From Pseudomonas sp. P818 (GTDB lineage: Bacteria > Pseudomonadota > Gammaproteobacteria > Pseudomonadales > Pseudomonadaceae): DNA of 64,000 bases. Numbering within the stretch: position 1 is the first letter of the stretch; every line of letters starts with the position of its first letter. The notes beneath the pieces were generated by a model. It had not been told where the DNA came from and searched no databases. It worked only from the letters and a program-made list of their open reading frames with translations. The position numbers and the translations under genes were made by a program. Positions 36,836 through 47,104 of the stretch are shown here, piece after piece. Where the stretch lies: NCBI RefSeq assembly GCF_000418555.1, contig NZ_ATKM01000024.1, positions 267,888 to 331,887 of the forward strand, written 5' to 3'.

Positions 36836-37089
36836 GGAAGTATCTCCGTCGTTGTTATGGCTATATGCAGAGTTTCACTCTAGCCGACCCCACCGAGGCG
36901 GCGTCGGCAGTGCGCGATCAGCGGCGCAGGGTGCAGCGTTGGACAAGAGCCGCGGCGAACGCGGTAGGACGGCCCATGCAAAGCAGCGAGTGCGGCATGG
37001 CGCGAGGGGCATGGCAGTTCATGGGGCTGACCTCTTGTCGTTGTTATGGTCGCCGCGTCGGCAAGCTGCTGCGCGGCTGAAACGGATAT

Positions 37090-37105
37090 AGCAGATGCCG
37101 TGCCA
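37090..37105 (-). promoter_or_regulatory. sigma-54 (-24/-12) promoter for the TRAP receptor operon
   Basis: On the minus strand TGGCACGGCATCTGCT matches the sigma-54 consensus TGGCACG-N4-TTGCW at all but one defined base, with the required ten bases between GG and GC. The start site would be near 37078, leaving a leader of about 240 nt before the receptor gene. A sigma-54 activator is encoded 190 bp away, which supports function. Confidence 0.72.
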
Positions 37106-37159
37106 GAGCCCGAAAAGCCCGATCTAGACAGGTTTCTTCGAAAGACCAAGGGGCCACTG

Positions 37160-37173
37160 AGCGGGAAACCGCT
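37160..37173. promoter_or_regulatory. possible activator-binding dyad upstream of the sigma-54 promoter
   Basis: AGCGG-GAAA-CCGCT is an exact 5-bp dyad about 55 bp upstream of the -24 element, a reasonable place for a DctD-like enhancer site. It is flanked by a weaker outer CTGAG/CTCAG pair. A single short dyad is weak evidence. Confidence 0.3.
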
Positions 37174-37297
37174 TACACCTCAGCGATCATAGGCAAAAAT
37201 CCGCCTACCACAGGCCTCGCGCGCTCTACTCCCTCTCCCACTCGGGGAAGAGGGCCGAAGAACACGCAAAAACCGCTGAACCCAGGATGCAGGACGG

Positions 37298-38638
<1,341 letters not shown>

Positions 38639-38718
38639 GGCACCTCCTCTTCAGAACGGCGGGCAGTGTAGCCCGGATGAAATCCGCAAAGGCAGCCCGC
38701 GGCTTCAGGATGAGAACC

Positions 38719-38795
38719 CGTAGGAGCGGCTTTAGCCGCGATAGCTGCGCCTGCATTTCGCGGCTGAAACGGAATGCCGCCCAGCCGCTCCTACA
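38719..38795. repeat. REP pair with a disrupted second unit
   Basis: The first unit CGTAGGAGCGG...CCGCGA is at 38719-38741. The second (TCGCGGCTGAA ... AGCCGCTCCTACA, 38758-38795) carries about 14 extra bases in its middle. The pair lies between the kinase and regulator genes, so it may affect their relative expression. Confidence 0.75.
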
Positions 38796-38877
38796 AAGGC
38801 TCGTCGTGGATGACGCTTCTGACCGGCAACCTTGGTGGATGAAAACAGCGTCATCCAGCCTACCCGCCAAAAGGCCG

Positions 38878-40629
38878 TCAAGGCGCGGCCGGCAGCCTCA
38901 TGGTGAAGACCGCACCCAGTTCACCGTTATGCGCCTCCAGCGTGCCACCGAGATCGCGCACGATACCGTAGGACACCGCCAGCCCGAGCCCCAGACCCTG
39001 CCCCACCGGCTTGGTGGTGAAGAAGGGTTCGAACACGCGGCCGAGCGTTTCTTCGGCGATGCCGCCCCCGCTGTCCTCGACGCTGAGCAGGCAGCTGTCG
39101 TCTTCACGGGCAATGCGTGCCAGCAGGATGCGTGGCTCACTGTCGGTCATGGCATCAAGGGCGTTGTGCAGCAGGTTGAGCATCACCTGTTCGATGCGAA
39201 TGGCATCGCCAAGCACTTCGGCGTGGTCGTCGATCTGCGTGCGCAGCTCCACCTGCTCGCTGCGCATGCGCGGCGCCAGCAGCTGCAACGCCTGTTCCAG
39301 CACATCACCGAGACACAGGCGCTCGCTGAGGCCGGCCGGGGTCTTGCGGGCGAAGGTCTTGAGGTGACCGGTCAGTGCCGCCATGCGCTGCAACAGGCCG
39401 TCGATGCGCTGCAGACCCTCGCGCACCGCCTCGGGCCGACCACTGTCGAGCAGCAGACGCAGGCTGCCGAGCTGCATCTGCAAGGCGGTCAGCGGCTGGT
39501 TGATCTCGTGCGCCAGGGCCGCCGACATCTGCCCCAGCGCGGCCATCTTGGCCGCATGCACGAGGCCGTCCTGGGCTTCGCGCAACTCGGCGGTGCGCAG
39601 CGCCACTTCGCGCTCCAGCCGCTCGCGGATGCCAGCCTGCAGGCGCTGGTTCTTGCGCCGCTGGGCGAGGAACAGCAGCAGGAAGGCGAAGGTCATCCAT
39701 ATCCCGGCGGCGGCCAGGCGATAGCTGCGCATGCTGTCGGCGAGCCCGACCGGCTCGCTGAGCAGATGCAGGGTCCAGCCCTCCTCGGGCATGTGCAGAC
39801 GTTGCCAGAGGTAATCGCGATTGCCGTCGGGGCCATCGACACGTGCCCAGTCAGCGTCGGCGCCGATATGCCGATGCACCTGATGCGCCAACGGCTGCAG
39901 CGCCTGCTCGGCATAGCGGCGTACCTCCACCAGCTCGGCACGTGCCTGCTCGTCGAGATGCTGCAAGGCGCGGAAGCGCCATATCGGTTTGTTGCTGAGG
40001 ATCACCACCTGATAGCTGTCGGCGACCAGCAGCACGCCGGGCTGGCCGACCCACTCGCGCTGCAGGTCTTCCAGCTCGAGCTTGACTACCAGTACACCGA
40101 GCAGCTCGCCGTCGTCGCCACGTACCACATGGGAGAGGAAGTAGCCGGGAATGCCGGTGGTCACGCCCACGGCGAAGTAGCGCGCGCCACCATCGCGCAA
40201 GGCGTTCTGAAAGTACGGGCGGAAGGCGTAGTTGTTGCCGACGAAGCTGCTCCAGTCACGCCAGTTGCTCGCCACCAGGGTTTCGCCCTGAGCATCGAGC
40301 AGGTACAGCACGGTAGAGCCGGCGGCCGCGTTGAGCCGTTCCAGGCGCTGGTTCAGCGCCAGGCGCAGCTGGCGATCCTGCGGCGCACGCAGCAGGCTGC
40401 GGATATCGCTGTCCAGCGCCAGCACTTCGGGCACCGAGCTGAAGCGTTCGACCAGGGTGCGAATGGATTGGGCGTAGAGCTGCAGCTGCCCGCGCGCCTC
40501 GATGCTGCGCTCGTTCCACGCGCGCCGCTCGGCATAACGACCGCCCAGCCACAGGCTCGCCAGCAAGCCGACGACAATCGTCAGCACGGTGAACAGGACG
40601 CGATAGCGGGGGCGCAGCGACAGGGGCAT
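38878..40629 (-). CDS. sensor histidine kinase (DctB-like)
   Basis: A 583-residue membrane kinase. One span lies near residues 11-32 and another near 305-325 (AAGIWMTFAFLLLFLAQRR); between them is a periplasmic PDC-type sensor domain like that of DctB (LEVLALDSDIRSLL-type start, FRPYFQNALRDGGARYFAVGVTTGIPGYFLSHVV). The phospho-acceptor H-box is ALAHEINQPLTALQ near residue 373, followed by HATPase motifs (NLLHNALDAM, VEDSGGGIAEE, GLGLGLAVS). It is encoded upstream of its presumed partner regulator with a REP pair between. DctB proteins sense C4-dicarboxylates; whether this one does, or senses the TRAP substrate, is open. Confidence 0.9.
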   Translation of the reverse strand: MPLSLRPRYRVLFTVLTIVVGLLASLWLGGRYAERRAWNERSIEARGQLQLYAQSIRTLVERFSSVPEVLALDSDIRSLLRAPQDRQLRLALNQRLERLNAAAGSTVLYLLDAQGETLVASNWRDWSSFVGNNYAFRPYFQNALRDGGARYFAVGVTTGIPGYFLSHVVRGDDGELLGVLVVKLELEDLQREWVGQPGVLLVADSYQVVILSNKPIWRFRALQHLDEQARAELVEVRRYAEQALQPLAHQVHRHIGADADWARVDGPDGNRDYLWQRLHMPEEGWTLHLLSEPVGLADSMRSYRLAAAGIWMTFAFLLLFLAQRRKNQRLQAGIRERLEREVALRTAELREAQDGLVHAAKMAALGQMSAALAHEINQPLTALQMQLGSLRLLLDSGRPEAVREGLQRIDGLLQRMAALTGHLKTFARKTPAGLSERLCLGDVLEQALQLLAPRMRSEQVELRTQIDDHAEVLGDAIRIEQVMLNLLHNALDAMTDSEPRILLARIAREDDSCLLSVEDSGGGIAEETLGRVFEPFFTTKPVGQGLGLGLAVSYGIVRDLGGTLEAHNGELGAVFTMRLPAAP

Positions 40630-40669
40630 GGGCGGCTCGCGGGATCAGTACGAGCCGCATGTTACCCCA

Positions 40670-41854
40670 TCAGGCGTAGAGGTCGGCGCGGGTCCAGGGC
40701 AGATCATGGCCGCCATCGTCGCGCGGCTTCACCGCAAGTATCTGGTGCAGGTTCATCCAGCCGTGCTGAAAACCGTAGGCGCAGCCGGCCAGATACAGAC
40801 GCCAGATGCGCAGGGATTTTTCCGGCACCCACTGCGCCGCTTTCTGCAGTCGCCGCTCCAGCCCCTGGCTCCACAGCTGTAAGGTGCGCGCATAGTGCAG
40901 GCGCAGGCTCTCCACATCGACGATCTCCAACCCGGCCTCGCTGATCGCCTTGGCCATGGTCGCCAAGTGCGGCAGCTCGCCCTGCGGGAACACGTAGCGG
41001 TCGATGAACTCGCCGGCACCACGGGCGACCGGGCGACCATCGGTGAAGCGCGAGGTGATGCCGTGATTCATCACCAGGCCGCCGGCCCTGACCGCAGCGA
41101 ACAGGCGCTGACAATACAGCGGCAGGTTGGCGTGGCCGACATGCTCGAACATGCCGACGCTGACCACCTTGTCGAAGCGGCCGTCCTGCGGCAGGTCGCG
41201 GTAGTCGAGCAGCTCCAGGGTCACGCGATCTTCCAGGCCCTCTTCGGCCACCCGCTGCAGGCCCAGTTCCAGCTGCGCCTGGCTGAGGGTGATGCCGTAC
41301 ACCTCGGCCTCGAATTCACGCGCGGCGAAGCGCGCCAGGCCGCCCCAGCCGCAACCGACGTCGAGCAGCCTGTCACCGGGTTGCAGGCGCAACTTGCGAC
41401 ACAGGTGACGCAGCTTGGCCTGCTGAGCCTGGTCGAGGCTCTCCTGGCCGGTTTCGAAGTAGGCACAGGAATAGACCATGTCGCGGTCCAGCCACAGGCG
41501 GTAGAACTCGTTGGACAGGTCATAGTGATAGCTGATGGCCTCGGCATCGCTGCGCTTGTCGTGCGCGGCGTAAGGCTCGACAGGTGCGGATTCGTCACCG
41601 AGCAGTGCACTGCTCAGCGCATCGCCCACCTCGATGGCCTCCTCGATGGGGCCTTCCAGATCGACCCGGCCTTCGACATAGGCAGCGCCCAGCGCATCCA
41701 GACTGGGGTGGGCCAGCTGGGTGACCAGGCTGGGGTCCTTGACCACCAGCGTCACCCGCGGCTTCGGCCCCAGATCGATCTGCTTGCCGTCCCACAATTT
41801 AAGGCGCAGCGGTAGTCGTAGATCACGAAGTGCAGTGGGCAGTTGCGCGAGCAT
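40670..41854 (-). CDS. cfa: cyclopropane-fatty-acyl-phospholipid synthase family methyltransferase
   Basis: A 394-residue SAM-dependent enzyme of the Cfa family, which adds a methylene bridge to unsaturated acyl chains of membrane phospholipids. Motif I (LLDVGCGWGGLARFA) is near residue 165. Family blocks ISYHYDLSNEFYRLWLD, GITLSQAQLE, VSVGMFEHVGHANLPLYC and FIDRYVFPQGELPHL are all present. The second ATG (41854) is used because GGAGGA ends six bases before it and directly touches the first ATG. It stands alone, downstream of a cobalamin-type ABC permease gene on the same strand. Many Pseudomonas carry two Cfa paralogues, so the symbol is provisional. Confidence 0.88.
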   Translation of the reverse strand: MLAQLPTALRDLRLPLRLKLWDGKQIDLGPKPRVTLVVKDPSLVTQLAHPSLDALGAAYVEGRVDLEGPIEEAIEVGDALSSALLGDESAPVEPYAAHDKRSDAEAISYHYDLSNEFYRLWLDRDMVYSCAYFETGQESLDQAQQAKLRHLCRKLRLQPGDRLLDVGCGWGGLARFAAREFEAEVYGITLSQAQLELGLQRVAEEGLEDRVTLELLDYRDLPQDGRFDKVVSVGMFEHVGHANLPLYCQRLFAAVRAGGLVMNHGITSRFTDGRPVARGAGEFIDRYVFPQGELPHLATMAKAISEAGLEIVDVESLRLHYARTLQLWSQGLERRLQKAAQWVPEKSLRIWRLYLAGCAYGFQHGWMNLHQILAVKPRDDGGHDLPWTRADLYA

Positions 41855-41929
41855 GGTCATTCCTCCGGCCAGGTGAATGAAGCCTAGAGCAGATGACCTG
41901 AGCGGCGCGGCCGGGTTCGATCCGGACGA

Positions 41930-42937
41930 CTAGCGGCGGCGCAGCAGCGCGACGAAGAACACCCCGCCGATGGCGGCGGTGACGATGCCGATGGGCAGAT
42001 CCTGCGGCGCCAGCCAGGTGCGCGCGGCGACATCGACCCAGACCAGGAACAGCGCCCCCAGCAGCGCCGCCACCGGCAGCAGGCGGCGGTGCTCGGCGCC
42101 GACCAGAAAACGCGCCACGTGCGGCAGCATCAGGCCGACGAAGCCGATGGCGCCGGACAGCGACACCAGCACCCCCGTCAGCAGCGACGCCACCACGAAT
42201 ACCAGCAGGCGCACCCGGCGTGGCTCCAGGCCCAGGCTCACCGCGCTCTGCTCGCCGGCCATCAGCGCGTTCAGCGCACGGCCCAGGCCAAGCAGCACCG
42301 CCAGGGCCAACGCCAGGCACAGCGCCGGCAGCCAGAGCAGTTCCCAGCGTGCCAGGCCCAGGCCACCGAGCATCCAGAACAGTACCGAGCTGGCTGCATG
42401 CGGGTTGCCCAGGTACAGCAGCAGGTTGCTCGCCGCCATCATCACGAAGGACACCGCCACCCCGGCCAGCAGCAGACGCTCGCTGTGCAGACGGCCGCTG
42501 CGGCTGGCGATGGCCAGCACCAGCAGCATGCTCGCCAGCGCGCCGACGAAGGCCGCCAGCGGCAGGCTGAGCAGCCCGGCGAACTCGCCCAGGTAAAGCA
42601 CCACGACCACCGCGCCGAAGGCCGCGCCGGAGCTCACACCGAGCAGATGCGGGTCAGCCAGCGGGTTGCGCGTCACCGCCTGCAGCACCGTGCCGACCAG
42701 CGCCAGCCCGGCGCCGACCAGGGCGCCGAGCAGCACCCGTGGCGCGCGCAATTGCCAGACGATGCTGTCCTGGCCGCTGTTGACCGGCACCTGCGGCGTT
42801 ATGCCGAACAGGTGCTGGCCAATGATCGCCCACACGCGCTCGAGCGGCACCTGCGCCGCGCCAAAGGCCAGCGACCAGGCGCAGGACAGTGCCAGCAGCA
42901 CGGCCAGCCCTAGCAATAGCAGGCGATAGCGATTCAC
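41930..42937 (-). CDS. FecCD/BtuC-type ABC transporter permease
   Basis: A 335-residue inner-membrane permease with about ten spans. Family signatures include LRAPRVLLGALVGAGLALVGTVLQAVTRNPLADPHLLGVSSGAAFGA near residue 55 and LSGAIGFVGLMLPHVARFLVGAEHRRLLP near residue 255. It would import a metal complex, cobamide or metallophore together with the ATPase and receptor encoded upstream. The GTG at 42937 overlaps the receptor stop (GTGA); the longer frame upstream is the receptor gene in another frame. The order receptor-ATPase-binding protein-permease beside cob genes matches what I recall of the P. aeruginosa PA2911-PA2914 (zrm) cluster. Confidence 0.88.
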   Translation of the reverse strand: MNRYRLLLLGLAVLLALSCAWSLAFGAAQVPLERVWAIIGQHLFGITPQVPVNSGQDSIVWQLRAPRVLLGALVGAGLALVGTVLQAVTRNPLADPHLLGVSSGAAFGAVVVVLYLGEFAGLLSLPLAAFVGALASMLLVLAIASRSGRLHSERLLLAGVAVSFVMMAASNLLLYLGNPHAASSVLFWMLGGLGLARWELLWLPALCLALALAVLLGLGRALNALMAGEQSAVSLGLEPRRVRLLVFVVASLLTGVLVSLSGAIGFVGLMLPHVARFLVGAEHRRLLPVAALLGALFLVWVDVAARTWLAPQDLPIGIVTAAIGGVFFVALLRRR

Positions 42938-43872
42938 TGGGCGAAGGCCTCGGGGTGCAGCGCGGCGGCCAGGGTTTCGATGGCCTGCGCGTTGTCCAGA
43001 CTGGGCGTGACCGCTAGGTAGGAGAGCACCACGAAGCGTTTTTCGCGGATCGCGGTCACGCCCTGCAGCGCCGGATGCTGCAGCAGGAAGTCGCGTTTCT
43101 GCGCCGCCGTGCGCTCGCCATAGTCGACGATCAGGATGACCTCGGGGTCTTCCTCGACCACCGACTCCCAACCTACCTTGATCCAGCTGCCGGCCACACC
43201 ATCCATCACGTTGCGCCCACCGGCCGCCTCGATCAGCGGCTGCGGCATGCCCTGGCGCCCGGCGCTGAAAGGCAGGTCCTCACCGCTGTCGTAGACGAAC
43301 ACCCGCGGCCGCGTCGGCTGCTCGCCCAGGCGCGCCTGCACTGCCGCCACGCGCCGCTGCATGCCTTGCACCAGGGCATCGGCACGCGGCTCGACGGCGA
43401 AGATGCGGCCGAGGTTGCGCAGATCGGCGTAGACATCCTCGAGGCTGGCGACGCGGCCGGGCAGCACATGCGCGCAGGACTCGCTCAGCTCGTACACCGG
43501 GATGCCGAAGCGCGCCAGGCTGGCCGGGGTGACCTCGCCGCCGATGCGCATGCCGTAGTTCCAGCCGGCGAAGACGAAGTCGGTGCCGGCACCCAGCAGG
43601 TTCTCCAGCGACGGGTAGCGCGCCGCCAGTTCCGGCAGGCCGGCGAGTTGCACGCGCATGCTCGGGTCGAGAGTCTTCCAGCCGCTGATGCCGGTGTAGC
43701 CGACCATGCGCTCCTTCAGCCCCAGGGCCAGGAGCATGGCGGTCATATTGACGTCATGGCTGACCGCCCGCTGCGGCGGCTGGGCAACGCTCACCTGACG
43801 GTCGCAACTGGTGACGGTTACGGCCCAGGCGGGGCTGGCCAGCAGCGCCAGGCCGAGGATGCAAAGCCCCAT
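42934..43872 (-). CDS. ABC transporter periplasmic binding protein (BtuF/FecB-like)
   Basis: A 312-residue receptor with a signal peptide (MGLCILGLALLASPAWA). It is a class III binding protein: AVTVTSCDRQVSVAQPPQRAVSHDVNMTAMLLALGL at the start, then SLENLLGAGTDFVFAGWNYG and a late VEEDPEVILIVDYG. The ATG at 43872 is chosen because the signal peptide starts there; the frame continues upstream to 44010, but those residues (LPLAGEGRGE, NPSPINGRGE) are encoded by two purine-rich palindromic repeats and are probably untranslated. The ribosome-binding site is weak, so coupling to the ATPase gene may matter. Ligand could be a cobamide or a zinc/cobalt metallophore. Confidence 0.83.
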   Translation of the reverse strand: MGLCILGLALLASPAWAVTVTSCDRQVSVAQPPQRAVSHDVNMTAMLLALGLKERMVGYTGISGWKTLDPSMRVQLAGLPELAARYPSLENLLGAGTDFVFAGWNYGMRIGGEVTPASLARFGIPVYELSESCAHVLPGRVASLEDVYADLRNLGRIFAVEPRADALVQGMQRRVAAVQARLGEQPTRPRVFVYDSGEDLPFSAGRQGMPQPLIEAAGGRNVMDGVAGSWIKVGWESVVEEDPEVILIVDYGERTAAQKRDFLLQHPALQGVTAIREKRFVVLSYLAVTPSLDNAQAIETLAAALHPEAFAQ

Positions 43873-43892
43873 CAAATGACGGCGGATCGACT

Positions 43893-43981
43893 CCCCTCTC
43901 CCATTTATGGGAGAGGGGTTGGGGGAGAGGGGAACAAAACCAGCTCCCTCTCCCCGGCCCTCTCCCGCAAGCGGGAGAGGG
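43893..43981. repeat. two purine/pyrimidine palindromes between ATPase and receptor genes
   Basis: CCCCTCTCCCAT-TT-ATGGGAGAGGGG (43893-43918) is followed by CCCTCTCCCGC-AA-GCGGGAGAGGG (43958-43981). The first type recurs at 63714-63739 near cobN. They look like mobile intergenic repeats inserted in the operon, able to form strong hairpins in the mRNA. Confidence 0.85.
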
Positions 43982-44006
43982 GGTAAAGCTCGCGAGCGAA
44001 CGTTCA

Positions 44007-44849
44007 TCAAACAATCCAGGTAATACGCGGATGTCCCGCCAGTGGATGGGTATCGACCAGCGCCCGTACGCCGAACACCTGCTGCAGCAGCTCGGCGGTG
44101 AGCACCTCGGCGGGCGTGCCGACGGCCACCAGGCGGCCCTGGTCGAGCACGCAGAGGCGGTCGCAGAAGGCCGCTGCCAGGTTCAGATCATGGAAGCTGG
44201 CCAGGGTGGCCAGACCCAGCGCCTTGATCTGGCCAAGCAGTTCGAGCTGGTAGCGCGGGTCGAGGTGGTTGGTCGGCTCGTCGAGGATCAGCAGTTGCGG
44301 CTGCTGCACCAGGGCGCGGGCGAGCAGGACGCGCTGCTTCTCGCCGCCCGAGAGGCAGGCGAAGGGCTGCTGCGCCAGGCCGCTCAAGCCGACACGGGCC
44401 AGCGCCTGATCCACCAGGCGCTGGTCCTCGGCATCGTCGCCATCGAACAGGCCCTTGTGCGGCGTACGGCCCATGGCTGCCACCTCGTGCACGCGCAGGC
44501 CGAAGTCCTGCGGAAATTCCTGCAGCACCACCGCCACGCGCTGTGCGCTCCAGCGCGGCGGGCGCTGCCACAGCGCCTCGCCGTCCAGTTCGACGCTGCC
44601 GCCGCTGGGCCGCTGAAAACGATAGGCGCAGCGCAGCAGGCTGGTCTTGCCACTGCCGTTGGGGCCGATCAGACCGAGCAGCTCACCATCGCCGATCTGC
44701 AGGTCGATGGCCTCGAGCAAGACGCGCTGGCCATCCGGCGACCAGGCCAGGTCACGGATGCGCAGGCGCGGCTCAGGCGCCGCCGTACGGCGGCTCGCAG
44801 GCGGCGAGAACAGACTGGCAGGCCAGCCAGCGGCACTATTCACTGACAC
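44007..44849 (-). CDS. FecE/BtuD-type ABC transporter ATP-binding protein
   Basis: A 280-residue ATPase. Walker A reads GPNGSGKTS near residue 65, the signature CLSGGEKQRVLLARAL near residue 165, Walker B QLLILDEPTNHLD just after it, and the H-loop is in ASFHDLNLA. It powers the importer of the next two genes. The GTG at 44849 follows GGAGA by about six bases; the longer frame reaches back into the TonB receptor gene and lacks family similarity. It starts 43 bp after the receptor stop, so the whole group is one operon under the upstream riboswitch and Zur-like dyad. Confidence 0.88.
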   Translation of the reverse strand: MSVNSAAGWPASLFSPPASRRTAAPEPRLRIRDLAWSPDGQRVLLEAIDLQIGDGELLGLIGPNGSGKTSLLRCAYRFQRPSGGSVELDGEALWQRPPRWSAQRVAVVLQEFPQDFGLRVHEVAAMGRTPHKGLFDGDDAEDQRLVDQALARVGLSGLAQQPFACLSGGEKQRVLLARALVQQPQLLILDEPTNHLDPRYQLELLGQIKALGLATLASFHDLNLAAAFCDRLCVLDQGRLVAVGTPAEVLTAELLQQVFGVRALVDTHPLAGHPRITWIV

Positions 44850-44892
44850 ACAACGTCTCCACGCGCGGCACGCCTGCACAGGCACGCGCGCT

Positions 44893-47001
44893 TCAAAAGC
44901 TGTAGTCCGCGGTGACGAAGAACGAACGCGGCGCGCCCAGGTACCATTGCTCACCGTCGCTGCTGGCGCTGGTGGCGTACTGGCGGTCGAACAGGTTGTT
45001 CAGCTCCAGACCCAGGCGCACATCCGGCAACGTCTGCCAGGCGATGTTGGCGTCGACCACGGTGTAGCCGGGCACCTTGGCGGTATTGGCGCTATCGGCG
45101 TAGCGCGCATCGACATAACGCGCGCCGATGCCGGCCTCCACGCCACTACCGAGCGCCTTGTTCAGCCACAGATTGGCGGTGCGCCTGGGCACGTCGGTCG
45201 GGCGATTGCCGCTGCGGTCGCCGCCGCCCTCGATGAAGTCGTCGTACTCGGCGCGCACCAGGGCGGCGTTGGCCGACACCTGCCAGCCCTGACCCAGCGC
45301 CAGTTCCAGAGTGGCCTCCACGCCATCGGACGACTGCTGGCCGATCTGCTCGGTGGGCGAGGTCGGGGTTTCGCGGCTGAGCAGCTTCTTCTTGACGATG
45401 TGGTAGGCGGCCAGCGTCCACTCGCCCTGCCCGTCCCAGAACACCTGCTTGAGGCCGATCTCGGTCTGTTTGGCTTCGCTCAGGTCGAACTGCTGCTGGG
45501 TCGGGTTGAGCGTCAGCAGGTTGCTCACGCCCTCGGTGCTGGTGGCGTACTGGCCGTACAGGGACAGATCGGGGGTCAGGGCAAAGACCAGACCGGCGCG
45601 CCAGTTGTCGCCGCTCAGGCTGCGATCGGCGCTGCTGCCATTCACCAGGTTGTCGCGCTGGATATGCACCTGATCGCGGCGCACACCGGTGACCAACGCC
45701 AGGCGCTCGGTGAGCTGGGTGCGGTTCTCGGCAAACAGCGAGAACTGCCGCGCCAGGTTGCGCTCGCGCGGGCCGTAACCCAAAGGATCGGTGCTCTGAT
45801 ACTGCCCGCCACCGGAACCGGCCAGCGGCACGCTGTCGCTGAAACTGCTGGCGAAATCGTGCTGGCGGGCGAAGTGGATGCGGTTGTAATCCACCCCGAC
45901 CACCGTGCGGCTATCGAGGCCGAACAGGGCGTGATCGAGGGTGAAGGTCTGGCGGTCGCCGACCTGCTCCTGGGTGTGCTTGATCCGGTAGAACTCGCTG
46001 CGCTCGACCGTATCACCCGGCTGCCAGCGATAGGCCTCGGCATTGCGCCAGTAGCGCTGGGTCTTGATGTAGTAGAGCTGGTTGCTGGCGCTGAGCGCGT
46101 CGCTGATGCGCCAGTCGCTGACCAGTCGGGTGATCTGGTCGTTGTAGCGAATATCCGCGTCGGCGACGTTGTAATTGCGCTCGCGGATGCTCTCGCGGTA
46201 CTTGCCGGCCACCAGCGGCGTACCGAGATAACGCATCGGGCTCTGGTCGCCATGGTCGTGGGACAGAGTGAAGCTCAGGTCGTCATGGGCGTCCCAGCGC
46301 AGGGCGGCGCTGAGCGCGACGCTGTCCGAATCGCCCCGGTCGACCCAGCCATTGCTGGCCTGCTGGTTGACGTTGAAGCGATAGCTCAGTTCGTCACTCA
46401 GCGAACCACCGCTGTCCAGCGCGGCCTGACGGCGGTCGTCGCTGCCGTAGCCGAGGCGCAGCTGGTTGCGGACCTCGCCGGCGAAGGGCTTCTTCGGCAC
46501 CACGTTGATCACCGCGCCGGTGGCCCCCTCGCCGTAGAGCACCGAGGCCGGGCCGCGCAACACGTCGATGCGCGCCACCGACCAGGTGTCCACCGGGAAG
46601 GTCACGGTGCCGGCGCCGACGTACTGACGGGTGCCATCGTACAGCTGCATGGTCGCCGCATGGCCGGTAAAACCGCGCGCCGACAGCGCCGTGCCGCCAT
46701 TGCCGGGTGAGCCGATGCTGCTGATGCCCGGTGTGCGGGTCACGGCGTCCTGCACCGTGAGGTTGTTGCGCGCGCGTACCTCGGCGCCGCTCAGGCTGCT
46801 GGTGCTGGCCGGGGTTTGCAGCGCCGACAGCTCCAGGCGCGAGCCGGACGTGGTGGGCGTATGCAGATCGCTCTCGCCCTCCTCCACGGCTTGCGCCTGG
46901 ACCGTGACATCGGGCAGATCGACAGGAGATTCGCTGGCCATGGCCACACCGCCAAGCAGCAGCGCGAATGGCAGGGAGCAGTGACGGAGAAGGTGCTGCA
47001 C
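44893..47001 (-). CDS. TonB-dependent outer-membrane receptor (zinc-metallophore or cobamide related)
   Basis: A 702-residue receptor: signal peptide ending near VAMA-SES, TonB-box-like LPDVTVQAQ, plug domain (LSGAEVRARNNLTVQDAVTRTPGI ... DVLRGPASVLYGEGATGAVINVVPKKPF) of siderophore type, and a barrel ending FFVTADYSF. The GTG at 47001 is chosen because the signal peptide starts there; the frame runs open to 47340 but that part overlaps regulatory DNA. A cobalamin riboswitch (47351-47518) and a strong AT-rich dyad (47105-47139) precede it. By synteny with cob genes and the ABC genes downstream it resembles the Zur-controlled receptor ZrmA (PA2911) of P. aeruginosa, as I recall it. Ligand unproven. 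Confidence 0.87.
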   Translation of the reverse strand: MQHLLRHCSLPFALLLGGVAMASESPVDLPDVTVQAQAVEEGESDLHTPTTSGSRLELSALQTPASTSSLSGAEVRARNNLTVQDAVTRTPGISSIGSPGNGGTALSARGFTGHAATMQLYDGTRQYVGAGTVTFPVDTWSVARIDVLRGPASVLYGEGATGAVINVVPKKPFAGEVRNQLRLGYGSDDRRQAALDSGGSLSDELSYRFNVNQQASNGWVDRGDSDSVALSAALRWDAHDDLSFTLSHDHGDQSPMRYLGTPLVAGKYRESIRERNYNVADADIRYNDQITRLVSDWRISDALSASNQLYYIKTQRYWRNAEAYRWQPGDTVERSEFYRIKHTQEQVGDRQTFTLDHALFGLDSRTVVGVDYNRIHFARQHDFASSFSDSVPLAGSGGGQYQSTDPLGYGPRERNLARQFSLFAENRTQLTERLALVTGVRRDQVHIQRDNLVNGSSADRSLSGDNWRAGLVFALTPDLSLYGQYATSTEGVSNLLTLNPTQQQFDLSEAKQTEIGLKQVFWDGQGEWTLAAYHIVKKKLLSRETPTSPTEQIGQQSSDGVEATLELALGQGWQVSANAALVRAEYDDFIEGGGDRSGNRPTDVPRRTANLWLNKALGSGVEAGIGARYVDARYADSANTAKVPGYTVVDANIAWQTLPDVRLGLELNNLFDRQYATSASSDGEQWYLGAPRSFFVTADYSF

Positions 47002-47104
47002 GTATGTGATTCCGGGGCTTCGAGGGGATTCGTGGAGTCGCTCCAGGCCACGTGCGGGCGAGTTGCAAGCGTTCAGCTTCGGCTCCTCGCCGGCACGGTC
47101 TGAG

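Larger units (their letters stand above)
36836..37297. other. regulatory intergenic region upstream of the TRAP receptor
   Basis: A 462-bp region between dctD-like (3' end at 37298) and the TRAP receptor start. It holds a sigma-54-type promoter (37090-37105) and a small upstream dyad (37160-37173), listed separately. A CT/AG-rich hairpin (CCCTCTCCC facing GGGGAAGAGGG) at about 37230-37255 follows the dctD-like gene and may end its transcript. Short open frames in this stretch do not resemble proteins. Confidence 0.5.

Noticed and set aside
36865..37080. Small plus-strand frame of 71 residues in the region upstream of the TRAP receptor
   Set aside because: No ribosome-binding site, no family resemblance, and it overlaps the leader of the TRAP receptor transcript.
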